Notes under the pieces: model-generated | Seen by the model: the letters and a program-made list of their open reading frames with translations, nothing else | The model's database searches: none | What the model was told of the DNA's origin: nothing | Position numbers and translations under genes: made by a program | Assembly: GCF_936925435.1 (NCBI RefSeq) | Contig: NZ_CAKZHQ010000023.1 | Coordinates: 124,001-188,000, forward strand | Reading direction: 5' to 3' | DNA length: 64,000 nucleotides | Source of the DNA: an uncultured Ramlibacter sp. | Lineage (GTDB): Bacteria > Pseudomonadota > Gammaproteobacteria > Burkholderiales > Burkholderiaceae_C | Part shown: piece by piece, positions 40,005 through 47,977 of the stretch | Layout of the letters: the number at the start of each line of letters is the position of its first letter | How positions within the stretch are numbered: position 1 is the stretch's first letter

Positions 40005-42515
40005 TTGAACATCGTCCTCATTGGCCACGGCATGGTGGGCCACAAATTTCTCGAAAGCCTGGATGCGTCCGGGCTGGATGCGCAAGTCACTGTGCTGTGC
40101 GAAGAGCCTCGCCCCGCCTACGACCGCGTCCACCTGTCTGAATTCTTCAGCGGCCGCAGCGCCGACGAGCTGTCCCTGGTGCAACCGGGCTTTTTTGAGC
40201 GCGCCAACCGCGTGCTCAAGCTCAATGCCCAGGCCGTCGCCATCGACCGCGTGGCCAAGACGGTCACCACCAACACCGGTGAGACCCTGGCCTACGACAA
40301 GCTGGTGCTGGCCACCGGCTCCTCGCCCTTCGTGCCGCCGGTGCCCGGCCGCGAGCGGGCCGACTGCTTTGTCTACCGCACCATCGAGGACCTGGAGGCG
40401 ATGCAGGAGTGCGGCGCCCGTTCCAAGAGCGGCGTGGTCATCGGCGGCGGCCTGCTGGGCCTGGAATGCGCCAAGGCCTTGCGCGACATGCAGTTGCCCA
40501 CCCATGTGGTGGAGTTCGCGCCGCGCCTGATGACGCTGCAGGTGGACGACGACGGCGGCCGCATGCTGCGCAGCCACATAGAGGCTCTTGGGGTCACTGT
40601 CCACACCCAGAAGAACACGCTGGAGATCGTCGATGGCCAGCAGGCCCGGCACCGCCTGAACTTCGCCGACGGCAGCCACCTGGAGACCGACATGCTGGTC
40701 TTCTCGGCCGGCATCCGCCCGCGCGACCAGCTGGCCCGCGAGACCGGCCTGGAAGTCGGGGCGCGCGGCGGCATCGTGGTGGACGACGCCACCCGCACCA
40801 GCGACCCCGACATCCTGGCCATCGGCGAGTGCGCCTCCTGGAATGGCAATGTCTACGGCCTGGTGGCCCCGGGCTACGAGATGGCCCGCGTGGCGGCCGC
40901 CCAGCTCGCCGGCGCCGACCACGCCTTCCGCGGCGCCGACATGAGCACCAAGCTCAAGCTGATGGGCGTCGATGTTGCCAGCATCGGCGACGCCCAGGGC
41001 AAGACCGCCGGCAGCCGCAGCTACCAGTTCACCGACGGCCGGCGCAACGTCTACAAGAAGATCGTGGTGTCCGAGTGCGGCAAGAAGCTGCTGGGCGCGG
41101 TGATGGTGGGCGACGCCACCGAATACGGCGAGCTGCTGCAGATGGCGCTCAACGGCATCGCCCTGCCCGAGCAGCCCGAGTTCCTGATCCTGCCGCAGTC
41201 CGACGGCAAGGCCAGGCCCGGCCTGGGTGTGGACGCGCTGCCCGACACGGCGCAGATCTGCTCGTGCAACAACGTCAGCAAGGGCCGCATCTGCCAGGCC
41301 GTGGGCGAGGGCGCCTGCACCATCGCCGAGATCAAGGCCTGCACCAAGGCCGGCGCCACCTGCGGCGGCTGCGTGCCCCTGGTCACCCAGGTGATGAAGG
41401 CCGAGATGAAAAAGCGCGGCATGGCGGTGAACAACCACCTGTGCGAGCACTTTGCCCACACCCGCCAGGAGCTGTTCCACCTGGTCAAGATCGGCCAGAT
41501 CCGCACCTTCGGCGAGCTGCTGGCGCGCCACGGCAAGGGCCGGGGCTGTGACATCTGCAAGCCGGTGGCCGCCAGCATCTTCGCCTCCTGCTGGAACGAG
41601 TTCGTGCTCAAGCGCGAGCACGCCGCCTTGCAGGACAGCAACGACTACTTCCTGGGCAACATTCAGAAGGACGGCACCTACTCGGTTGTGCCGCGCATGC
41701 CGGCCGGCGAGGTCACGCCCGAGGGCCTGATCGCCGTCGGCCAGGTGGCCAAGAAGTACGGCCTGTACACCAAGATCACCGGCGGCCAGCGCGTCGACCT
41801 GTTCGGCGCCCGGGTCGAGCAGCTGCCCGCCATCTGGGAAGAGCTGATCGCCGCCGGCTTTGAGTCCGGCCATGCCTACGGCAAGGCGCTGCGCACGGTC
41901 AAATCCTGCGTGGGCTCGACCTGGTGCCGCTACGGCGTGGGCGACAGCGTGGGCCTGGCGGTGGAGCTGGAGAACCGCTACAAGGGCCTGCGCGCGCCGC
42001 ACAAGATCAAGTTCGGCGTCTCTGGCTGCACCCGCGAGTGCGCCGAAGCCCAGGGCAAGGACGTGGGCATCATCGCCACCGACAAGGGCTGGAACCTCTA
42101 CGTCGCCGGCAACGGCGGCATGAAGCCGCGCCACGCCGAACTGCTGGCCTCGGACCTGTCCAAGGAACAGCTGATCGCCTACATCGACCGCTTCCTGATG
42201 TTCTATGTGCGCACGGCCGACCGCCTGCAGCGCACCAGCACCTGGCGCGAGAGCCTGGAAGGCGGCCTGGACTACCTCAAGGCCGTGGTGGTGGACGACA
42301 GCCTGGGCCTGGCGGCCGAACTGGAGGCCGACATGCAACAACTGGCCGACAGCTTTTCCTGCGAGTGGAAGAACGCCGTCACCGACCCCGAGACGCGCAA
42401 GCGCTTCCGCCACTTCGTCAACAGCGACCAGCCCGATGCCAACGTGGTCTTCGTGCAGGAGCGCTCGCAGATCCGCCCGGCCACCGCCGAAGAACGCCTC
42501 AAGGAAATCGCATGA
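40005..42515 (+). CDS. nirB: Assimilatory nitrite reductase (NADH), large subunit
   Basis: Cytoplasmic sirohaem enzyme reducing nitrite to ammonium, about 836 residues (E. coli NirB 847). Domains in order: FAD/NAD oxidoreductase (IGHGMVG at the start, 'GGGLLGLECAKAL' near 145, 'AIGECASWNG'), a BFD-like [2Fe-2S] domain ('QICSCNNVSKGRIC' and 'CGGC' near 425-460), and the sirohaem/[4Fe-4S] reductase with 'SCVGSTWCRYG' and 'GVSGCTRECAEA' cysteines near 640-680. TTG 40005 is chosen because it begins 'MNIVLIGHGMVGH' as in the family; GTG 39858 would add 49 unconserved residues. First gene of nirB-nirD-nirC-kinase. Confidence 0.95.
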   Translation: MNIVLIGHGMVGHKFLESLDASGLDAQVTVLCEEPRPAYDRVHLSEFFSGRSADELSLVQPGFFERANRVLKLNAQAVAIDRVAKTVTTNTGETLAYDKLVLATGSSPFVPPVPGRERADCFVYRTIEDLEAMQECGARSKSGVVIGGGLLGLECAKALRDMQLPTHVVEFAPRLMTLQVDDDGGRMLRSHIEALGVTVHTQKNTLEIVDGQQARHRLNFADGSHLETDMLVFSAGIRPRDQLARETGLEVGARGGIVVDDATRTSDPDILAIGECASWNGNVYGLVAPGYEMARVAAAQLAGADHAFRGADMSTKLKLMGVDVASIGDAQGKTAGSRSYQFTDGRRNVYKKIVVSECGKKLLGAVMVGDATEYGELLQMALNGIALPEQPEFLILPQSDGKARPGLGVDALPDTAQICSCNNVSKGRICQAVGEGACTIAEIKACTKAGATCGGCVPLVTQVMKAEMKKRGMAVNNHLCEHFAHTRQELFHLVKIGQIRTFGELLARHGKGRGCDICKPVAASIFASCWNEFVLKREHAALQDSNDYFLGNIQKDGTYSVVPRMPAGEVTPEGLIAVGQVAKKYGLYTKITGGQRVDLFGARVEQLPAIWEELIAAGFESGHAYGKALRTVKSCVGSTWCRYGVGDSVGLAVELENRYKGLRAPHKIKFGVSGCTRECAEAQGKDVGIIATDKGWNLYVAGNGGMKPRHAELLASDLSKEQLIAYIDRFLMFYVRTADRLQRTSTWRESLEGGLDYLKAVVVDDSLGLAAELEADMQQLADSFSCEWKNAVTDPETRKRFRHFVNSDQPDANVVFVQERSQIRPATAEERLKEIA

Positions 42516-42853
42516 ACCGCAACGACCTGCACTGGAGCCCCGTCTGCCAGCTGGACGACATCCTGCCCGACAGCGGTGTCTGCGCCCTGGTCAAGGAGCG
42601 CTCTGTCGCCATCTTCCGCGTCGAGGGTGAGGCGCCGGCGCTCTACGCCATCGACAACTTCGACCCCAACGCCGGCGCCAATGTGCTCTCGCGCGGCCTG
42701 GTGGGCAATCTGGGCGCGCGCACCGTCGTCGCCTCGCCCATCTTCAAGCAGCACTTTGACCTGGCCAGCGGCGAATGCCTGGAAGCGCCGCACAACTCGG
42801 TCACCGCCTACCCCGTGCGCCTGGAAGGCAGCACGGTGCAGGTCGCCGTCTGA
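42512..42853 (+). CDS. nirD: Assimilatory nitrite reductase, small subunit
   Basis: A 113-residue Rieske-fold partner of NirB. The Rieske Cys/His metal ligands are absent, as is usual for NirD. 'GVCALVKERSVAIFRV' and 'LYAIDNFDPNAGANVLSRGLVG' with 'SPIFKQHFDLASGECLEAP' are characteristic. Its ATG overlaps the nirB stop (ATGA), giving coupled translation and balanced subunit amounts. Confidence 0.95.
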   Translation: MNRNDLHWSPVCQLDDILPDSGVCALVKERSVAIFRVEGEAPALYAIDNFDPNAGANVLSRGLVGNLGARTVVASPIFKQHFDLASGECLEAPHNSVTAYPVRLEGSTVQVAV

Positions 42854-42913
42854 TCACCCCATCCACGCCATCCACCTGATTCAACCAAAACGCCACTTCA
42901 AGAAAGCACTGCA

Positions 42914-43741
42914 ATGTCTTACCTTGCCCCGACCGAGTTCGTCACCAAGATGGTGGACGCCGGTGAATCCAAGATCCACATGAGCACGCGCGACACCCTG
43001 ATCCGCGCCTACATGGCCGGCGCCATCCTCGCCCTGGCCGCCTGGTTCGCCGTCACCATCAACGTCCAGACCGGCCAGCCCCTGCTGGGCGCCGTGCTGT
43101 TCCCGGTGGGCTTCGTCATGCTCTACCTGTTCGGCTTCGACCTGCTGACCGGCGTCTTCGTGCTGACCCCGCTGGCGCTGATCGACAAGCGTCCCGGCGT
43201 CACCATCAAGGGCGTGCTGCGCAACTGGGGCCTGGTCTTCGTCGGCAACTTCTTTGGCGCCTTCACGGTGGCCGTGATGATGGCGATCTACGTGACCAAT
43301 GGCTTCTCGACACCGCCCAGCGCTGTGGGCATTGCCATCGGCATCACCGGCGAGAACCGCACCCTGGGCTATCAGGCGCATGGCGCCAACGGCATGCTCA
43401 CCCTGTTCGTGCGCGGCATGCTGTGCAACTGGATGGTCTCGGCCGGCGTGGTCGGTGCGATGATCTCCACCCAGGTCAGCGGCAAGGTGATCGCCATGTG
43501 GATGCCCATCATGCTGTTCTTCTACATGGTCTTCGAGCACTCCATCGTCAACATGTTCCTGTTCCCCTCGGGCCTGCTGCTGGGCGCCAAGTTCACCATC
43601 ATGGATTACCTGATCTGGAACGAGATCCCCACCGTGCTGGGCAACCTGGTGGGCGGCCTGGCCTTCACCGGCTTGACCCTGTACGCCACCCACATCAAGA
43701 CCGGCCCCAAGCGCGACGCCCGCCTGAAGCGCGTCGCTTAA
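42914..43741 (+). CDS. nirC: Formate/nitrite transporter (NirC-type)
   Basis: A 275-residue inner-membrane FNT-family channel with about six membrane helices and a cytoplasmic N-terminus. The FNT signature appears as 'KRPGVTIKGVLRNWGLVFVGNFFGA' and 'LFVRGMLCNWMVSAG', which includes the gating region. 'FEHSIVNMFLFPSGLLLGA' carries the pore-lining His. By context it imports nitrite for NirBD. The next gene starts 5 bp after its stop, so both are probably translated together. Confidence 0.92.
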   Translation: MSYLAPTEFVTKMVDAGESKIHMSTRDTLIRAYMAGAILALAAWFAVTINVQTGQPLLGAVLFPVGFVMLYLFGFDLLTGVFVLTPLALIDKRPGVTIKGVLRNWGLVFVGNFFGAFTVAVMMAIYVTNGFSTPPSAVGIAIGITGENRTLGYQAHGANGMLTLFVRGMLCNWMVSAGVVGAMISTQVSGKVIAMWMPIMLFFYMVFEHSIVNMFLFPSGLLLGAKFTIMDYLIWNEIPTVLGNLVGGLAFTGLTLYATHIKTGPKRDARLKRVA

Positions 43742-43746
43742 CTGGG

Positions 43747-45474
43747 ATGGGATCGCTCCAGGTCCGCGTCGGCCAGCATTCCGACGCCGGCCGCAAGAGC
43801 GCCAACCAGGACTTCCACGGCCACCGGCTGCCGCCCGCGGCGGCGCTGGCGGCCAAGGGCGTGGCCCTGGCCCTGGCCGACGGCATCAGCAGCAGCGAAG
43901 CCGCCCACCTGGCCAGCCGGGCGGCGGTGACCAGCTTTCTGGAGGACTACTACTGCACGCCCGACGCCTGGTCGGTCAAGCAGTCGGCCGAGCGGGTGGT
44001 CGGCGCCGCCAACTCCTGGCTCTACGCCCAGACCCAGGCCGGTGCCGGCCGCTACGACAAGGACCACGGCTGGGTCTGCACCTTCAGCGCCATGGTGCTC
44101 AAGTCGCGCACCGCCCACATCTTCCATGTCGGCGATACGCGCATCTACCAGGTGCAGGGCCGCGCCCTGGAGCAGCTGACCACCGACCACCGCGTGCAGT
44201 CCGGTGACGAGACCTACCTGGGCCGGGCCCTGGGCATCGCGCCGCGGGTGGAGATCGACTACCACCAGCTGACGCTGGAGGAGGGCGACACCTTCGTGCT
44301 GGCCACGGACGGCGTCTATGACCACCTGCCGCACGCCGCCGTGCTGGCCGCCCTGGAGCAGCATGCCGGTGACCTGGACGCCGCCGCCAAGGCCATGGTC
44401 GATGAGGCCTTGCAGCGTGGCAGCGACGACAACCTGACGGTGCAGCTGCTGCGCGTGGAGGCGCTGCCGCAGGCCGAGGCGGTGGAGGCGCTGCGCGGCG
44501 CGGCCGGCCTGCCACTGCCGCCCGAGCTGGCGCCGCGCATGCTGTTCGAGGGCTACCGCATCGTGCGCGAGCTCCATGCCAGCGCCCGCAGCCATGCCTT
44601 CGTGGCGCTGGATGAGGAAAGCCAGCAGACGGTGGTGATCAAGGTGCCGGCCACCGAGCAGCGCGAGGACCCGCGCGCGCTGGAGCGGCTGATGCTGGAG
44701 GAGTGGGTGGCGCGCCGGGTGGACCACGCCCATTTGCTCAAGGCCTTTGGCGGCGGCGAGCGCAGGCGCGGCCACCTGTACACGGTGATGGAATACGTGC
44801 CGGGCCAGACCCTGGCGCAATGGATGGTCGACCACCCCCGGCCCTCGCTGGAGGCGGTGCGCGGCATCGTGGCCCAGGCTGCGCGCGGCCTGCGGGCCCT
44901 GCACCGGGCCGGCATGGTGCACCAGGACCTGCGGCCCGAGAACATCATGGTCGATGCCACCGGCAGCGTGAAGATCATCGACTTCGGCGCCGCCAGCGTG
45001 GCCGGCATCGAGGAAATGGCCGACGCCCAAGCCCTGGCCCTGCCGGGCCTGGCCCAGTACATGGCGCCGGAGTTTTTCCTGGGCGGGCAGGGCACGCAGC
45101 AAAGCGACCTGTTCTCGCTGGCCGTCATCGCCTACCAGATGCTGGGCGGGCGCCTGCCCTATGGCATGGAGGTGCCCAAGTGCCACAGCCTGGCCGAGCA
45201 AAAGCGCCTGCACTACCAGTCATTGCACGCCGTGCGGCGCGACGTGCCGGCCTGGGTGGACGAGGCCCTGCGCAAGGCCTTGCAGCCGGAGCCGGACAAG
45301 CGCCACGGCGACGTGGCCGAGTTTTCCTATGCCCTGCAGCATCCCGCGCCCGGCCTGCGGCGCAGCAGCCTGCCCTTGGTGGAGCGCGACCCGCTGACCT
45401 TCTGGCGCAGCCTGGCCCTGGTGCTGGCCGTGTGCTGTGTGGTCTTGCTGGGGCTGCTGGTCAGACGGGGCTAG
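43747..45474 (+). CDS. PP2C-type phosphatase fused to a Ser/Thr protein kinase
   Basis: A 575-residue fusion. Residues 1-240: PPM/PP2C phosphatase with 'KSANQDFHG', 'ALADGISSSEAAH', 'HVGDTRIYQV', 'LATDGVYDHL' and 'GSDDNLTVQLL'. These are the four acidic metal positions, although DGxGG is degenerate. Residues 260-530: Hanks-type kinase with an ATP Lys in VVIKVP, catalytic 'HQDLRPENIMV', metal-binding 'IDFGAAS' and 'YMAPEFF'; the glycine loop is degenerate. Residues 552-572: one membrane helix near the C-terminus. Both enzyme halves look active. It follows nirC by 5 bp, and such genes recur beside nirBDC in betaproteobacteria, suggesting control of nitrite or nitrate assimilation. Confidence 0.9.
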   Translation: MGSLQVRVGQHSDAGRKSANQDFHGHRLPPAAALAAKGVALALADGISSSEAAHLASRAAVTSFLEDYYCTPDAWSVKQSAERVVGAANSWLYAQTQAGAGRYDKDHGWVCTFSAMVLKSRTAHIFHVGDTRIYQVQGRALEQLTTDHRVQSGDETYLGRALGIAPRVEIDYHQLTLEEGDTFVLATDGVYDHLPHAAVLAALEQHAGDLDAAAKAMVDEALQRGSDDNLTVQLLRVEALPQAEAVEALRGAAGLPLPPELAPRMLFEGYRIVRELHASARSHAFVALDEESQQTVVIKVPATEQREDPRALERLMLEEWVARRVDHAHLLKAFGGGERRRGHLYTVMEYVPGQTLAQWMVDHPRPSLEAVRGIVAQAARGLRALHRAGMVHQDLRPENIMVDATGSVKIIDFGAASVAGIEEMADAQALALPGLAQYMAPEFFLGGQGTQQSDLFSLAVIAYQMLGGRLPYGMEVPKCHSLAEQKRLHYQSLHAVRRDVPAWVDEALRKALQPEPDKRHGDVAEFSYALQHPAPGLRRSSLPLVERDPLTFWRSLALVLAVCCVVLLGLLVRRG

Positions 45475-45486
45475 GCATCGTATTTA

Positions 45487-45532
45487 GTTTCTCATTACTG
45501 ACAAATCACATGATTTGTACATAATGAGAAAC
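45487..45532 (+). promoter_or_regulatory. 46-bp concentric palindrome, operator of the XRE gene
   Basis: Outer perfect arms GTTTCTCATTA (45487-45497) and TAATGAGAAAC (45522-45532) enclose inner perfect arms ACAAATCA (45501-45508) and TGATTTGT (45511-45518), all centred on 45509.5. It ends 2 bp before the ATG of the XRE gene and is far richer in A and T than its surroundings. It is typical of an autorepressor operator covering a promoter. Confidence 0.8.
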
Positions 45533-45534
45533 AT

Positions 45535-46023
45535 ATGCCAGCCAACGCACCCCCTTTGACGGCGCAAGCCACCGAGGCGCTTGTGACCGTGGGGCAGGCC
45601 ATCGCACGCCGGCGCAAAGCCCTGCGGGTCAGCGCGGTCGCGGCGGCCGAGGCGGCCGGCATGTCCCGCGTCACCCTGCACCGCATCGAGAAGGGCGAGC
45701 CCTCGGTCACTGCCGGTGCCTACATGGCGGCCTGCGCAGCGCTGGGCCTGAAGGCGCAGCTGCTGGCGCAGGAAGAGGCCGCCGACAAGGCCGCAACGGC
45801 CGGCCGCAAGGGCTGGATCCCCGCGCGCGTGCGCATCGCTGACTGGCCCCGGCTGCAGGAGCTGGCCTGGCAGGTCCATGGCACGCCCGAGCTGACGCCG
45901 CGCGCGGCCTGGGACATCTACCAGCGCAATTGGCGCCACATCGGTCCATCCACGCTGTCGCAAGAGGAGCAGGACCTGGTCGATGCCCTGCGCCTGGCCC
46001 TGGAGGACGGTGTTGGCGTTTGA
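45535..46023 (+). CDS. XRE-family HTH regulator, probable orphan antitoxin
   Basis: A 162-residue protein with an XRE helix-turn-helix (about 18-75): 'VTVGQAIARRRKALRVSAVAAAEAAGMSRVTLHRIEKGEPSVT'. The C-terminal half (about 85-162) is a conserved helical region ('IRIADWPRLQELAWQVHG...LTPREAWDIYQRNWRH'-like). It sits directly under a palindromic operator, so self-repression is likely. It resembles antitoxins that pair with AbiEii-type nucleotidyltransferases, and a short frame overlapping its end carries what may be the stub of such a toxin. Confidence 0.82.
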   Translation: MPANAPPLTAQATEALVTVGQAIARRRKALRVSAVAAAEAAGMSRVTLHRIEKGEPSVTAGAYMAACAALGLKAQLLAQEEAADKAATAGRKGWIPARVRIADWPRLQELAWQVHGTPELTPRAAWDIYQRNWRHIGPSTLSQEEQDLVDALRLALEDGVGV

Positions 46024-46072
46024 GCGGCCGTACCACCAGCGCATTCGCGCGCTGCGCCGCGTGATCGTCTGA
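46010..46072 (+). pseudogene. Possible stub of an AbiEii-like toxin gene
   Basis: A +1-shifted frame overlapping the XRE stop starts at GTG 46010 or TTG 46013 and reads LAFERPYHQRIRALRRVIV then TGA. 'FERPxHQRI' is, to my memory, the N-terminal signature of nucleotidyltransferase toxins of the AbiEii/AbiGii type, which follow XRE antitoxins. Everything after about 20 codons is missing. The inference rests on a short motif. Confidence 0.4.
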
Positions 46073-46076
46073 AGCT

Positions 46077-46739
46077 TTAGCGCCGCGCGAACAGCGGCTG
46101 CTCGAAATGCGCCACGCGGGTGCTGCGGCCCGACAGGCAGACCTCGCGGAACTGGTAGAGGAAGGCGGCGGTGGGCGCGGCGATCCAGTGGCCCTGGCCG
46201 ACCGGCATGCGCAGCACGGGGTGTTCGCTGTCGGCGATGGCGTCCAGCAGGGGCGCGTCGGCGCGCATGAACTCTGCGGCCGGGATGCGGTGGATGCTGG
46301 CCACTTCATCCGGATTGGCCAGCAGTTGCGGCGCGGCGCCGGCCCAGACCACCACCGGCGTGATGGCATAGCCCGAGCGGGTGACATAGTCGTCGAGCCG
46401 GCCCAGCACGGCGTCTTCGTGGAGCGTGAGGCCCACTTCCTCCTGCAGCTCGCGCAGGGCGGCCTGCTCGGGCGTCTCACCCGCATCCACACTGCCGCCG
46501 GGCAAGGCCCACTGGCCCGGATGGCTGCGCAGGTTCTCGGCGCGGCGGGTCAGCAGGAGGGCGGCCTGCGTGCTCCAGCCCTCTGGCGCGGCCATGCCGG
46601 CCAACTGGGCGCCCGTGCCTTCCTCGGTCAGCGCCAGGGCCACGGCCGCCGCGCGGCGCCCGCCGGCATGCAGGCTGTGCACCTCGTGCGCGCGCAGGGC
46701 GGCGTGGATCTGCTCGCGCAGGGCGGGGGAGAACTGCAT
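46077..46739 (-). CDS. Nudix hydrolase, CoA-pyrophosphatase (NudL) type
   Basis: A 220-residue Nudix enzyme. The Nudix box G-x5-E-x7-REL-x-EE-x-G is at residues 82-103 (GGSVDAGETPEQAALRELQE and EVG). The NuCoA signature 'LLTRRAENLRSHPGQWALPGG' directly before it indicates coenzyme A diphosphatase activity (CoA to phosphopantetheine and 3',5'-ADP). The ATG at 46739 gives the usual family length. It is convergent with the XRE gene and divergent from the GAF gene. Confidence 0.88.
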   Translation of the reverse strand: MQFSPALREQIHAALRAHEVHSLHAGGRRAAAVALALTEEGTGAQLAGMAAPEGWSTQAALLLTRRAENLRSHPGQWALPGGSVDAGETPEQAALRELQEEVGLTLHEDAVLGRLDDYVTRSGYAITPVVVWAGAAPQLLANPDEVASIHRIPAAEFMRADAPLLDAIADSEHPVLRMPVGQGHWIAAPTAAFLYQFREVCLSGRSTRVAHFEQPLFARR

Positions 46740-46847
46740 GGCAAGTGGAGAGCCATTGTGCCGCGCCGTGAGCGGCCTGTAAGTCCCATTGCGCGCGCCG
46801 GGGAACAGGTAGACAGTGGGCCGCATTACATTCGTGGGAAGCCAGTC

Positions 46848-47348
46848 ATGGACGAACTGGAAAAACAGTTGCAAGACCTGCTGGTGGCCACCAGCGACTA
46901 CCAGGACGAGGCCTTGCCCGAGGCCCTGCACCAGATGCTCAAGGTGCTGCGCGAGCAGATCGCCATGGATGTGGTCTTCGTCGCGCAGATCGCCGACGGG
47001 CGCCGCAGCTTCGTGGCGGTGGACAGCGCGCCCGGCCGCGACCTGATCCGCCCCGGCATGTCGGACCCGGTGGAACAGAGCTGGTGCCACCACATCGTCG
47101 ACGGCCGCCTGCCCATGCTGATCCGCGACGGCAGGCCTCTGGTCGAAAGCGGCCAGGTGCCGCAGCCCCCCTTCGAGATTGGCACCTACCTGAGCGTGCC
47201 TGTGGTGCTGGCCAACGGCAGCGTCTACGGCACGCTGTGCGCCTTCTCCTTCCAGGTGGACGAAGAGGCATCGGAGTCCGACGTCACCCACCTCAAGGCC
47301 GTGGCCAGGCTGGTGTCGCAGCAGATCGAAGCAGACAAGGCAAGCTAG
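46848..47348 (+). CDS. GAF-domain protein
   Basis: A 166-residue single GAF domain. 'VVFVAQIADGRRSFVAVDSAPG', 'EQSWCHHIVDGRLPMLIRDG' and 'GTYLSVPVVLANGSVYGTLCAFS' follow the GAF order, including a Cys that can bind a chromophore or haem in some members. It has no output domain, so it must work with a partner or act alone as a redox or ligand sensor. It ends overlapping by 4 bp the convergent STAS-like gene. A related protein is encoded at 50048. Confidence 0.85.
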   Translation: MDELEKQLQDLLVATSDYQDEALPEALHQMLKVLREQIAMDVVFVAQIADGRRSFVAVDSAPGRDLIRPGMSDPVEQSWCHHIVDGRLPMLIRDGRPLVESGQVPQPPFEIGTYLSVPVVLANGSVYGTLCAFSFQVDEEASESDVTHLKAVARLVSQQIEADKAS

Positions 47349-47710
47349 GCCGCCGCGCCGGTCAGCCAGGCGATGGCCCCGCCCTCGCTGGTGAAGACCG
47401 CCAGGTTGACGCCGGCCTTCTGCGCGGTTTTTTCGCTGGCGCGGGTGATGCGGTCTGCAGGCACCACCGAGGCCACCTGATTGAGGTGAGCCATGTGCCG
47501 CGCCACGGCGCCACCGATGGCGTAGTGCTCGGTGAAGCTCTTCAGGCTGCGGATGCTGCGCAGGTCCACCAGCAGGCGTGGCGTCGGCCATGCCTGCGAT
47601 TGCGCCCCGATCTGCGCGATGAAGTCCAGGAACTCTTCCAGGGCCGGCTCGCCGTCGACGCGGACCACGGCGTACCGGGTGCGCTGCTCGACCTGGAAGC
47701 TGATGCTCAT
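47345..47710 (-). CDS. STAS/SpoIIAA-like protein
   Basis: A 121-residue protein with the STAS/SpoIIAA-like pattern: 'YAVVRVDGEPALEEFLDFI' beta-alpha start, 'PRLLVDLRSIRSLKSF' (strand then switch helix) and a C-terminal 'VNLAVFTSEGGAIAWL'. Members bind small molecules or act in partner switching. No kinase partner is adjacent; the neighbours are a GAF gene (convergent, 4-bp overlap) and a small helical protein. Confidence 0.7.
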   Translation of the reverse strand: MSISFQVEQRTRYAVVRVDGEPALEEFLDFIAQIGAQSQAWPTPRLLVDLRSIRSLKSFTEHYAIGGAVARHMAHLNQVASVVPADRITRASEKTAQKAGVNLAVFTSEGGAIAWLTGAAA

Positions 47711-47726
47711 GTTGCTAGTGTTTTGG

Positions 47727-47939
47727 TCACTTTTTGGGCGACATCACACCCATCATGAGATCGGTGTTGAGCTTGGCCATCTGCTGGACCAGGCTCCACT
47801 GCTTGGCCATGATCTGGGTGAACTCCGGGCTGGTGGGGTTGGCCTTGCCGGTCATCGCCAGCTGCGCCGTGGTTTGCGCGATGCTTTGCTGCTCGCCCAT
47901 GATCTGCTTCACCGCGTTGTTGTATTCGTCCAGGGTCAT
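47727..47939 (-). CDS. Small helical conserved protein
   Basis: A 70-residue soluble protein, Gln- and Met-rich and almost entirely predicted helix (MTLDEYNNAVKQIMGEQQ...). It ends in the polar tail MGVMSPKK. No known motif. A ribosome site GGAGACAAGC precedes the ATG, and the STAS-like gene follows 16 bp downstream on the same strand, so the two may be co-expressed. Confidence 0.65.
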   Translation of the reverse strand: MTLDEYNNAVKQIMGEQQSIAQTTAQLAMTGKANPTSPEFTQIMAKQWSLVQQMAKLNTDLMMGVMSPKK

Positions 47940-47977
47940 GCTTGTCTCCAGTGCCGGGCAGATTGCCCAGGCCCATC

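Noticed and set aside
39876-42413. 845-codon minus-strand frame opposite nirB
   Set aside because: Same kind of GC-rich shadow; the plus-strand NirB with its cysteine motifs explains the region.
46077-47591. Very long minus-strand frame covering the Nudix and GAF genes
   Set aside because: Only the part from 46739 down has Nudix similarity; the upstream portion is antisense to the GAF gene.
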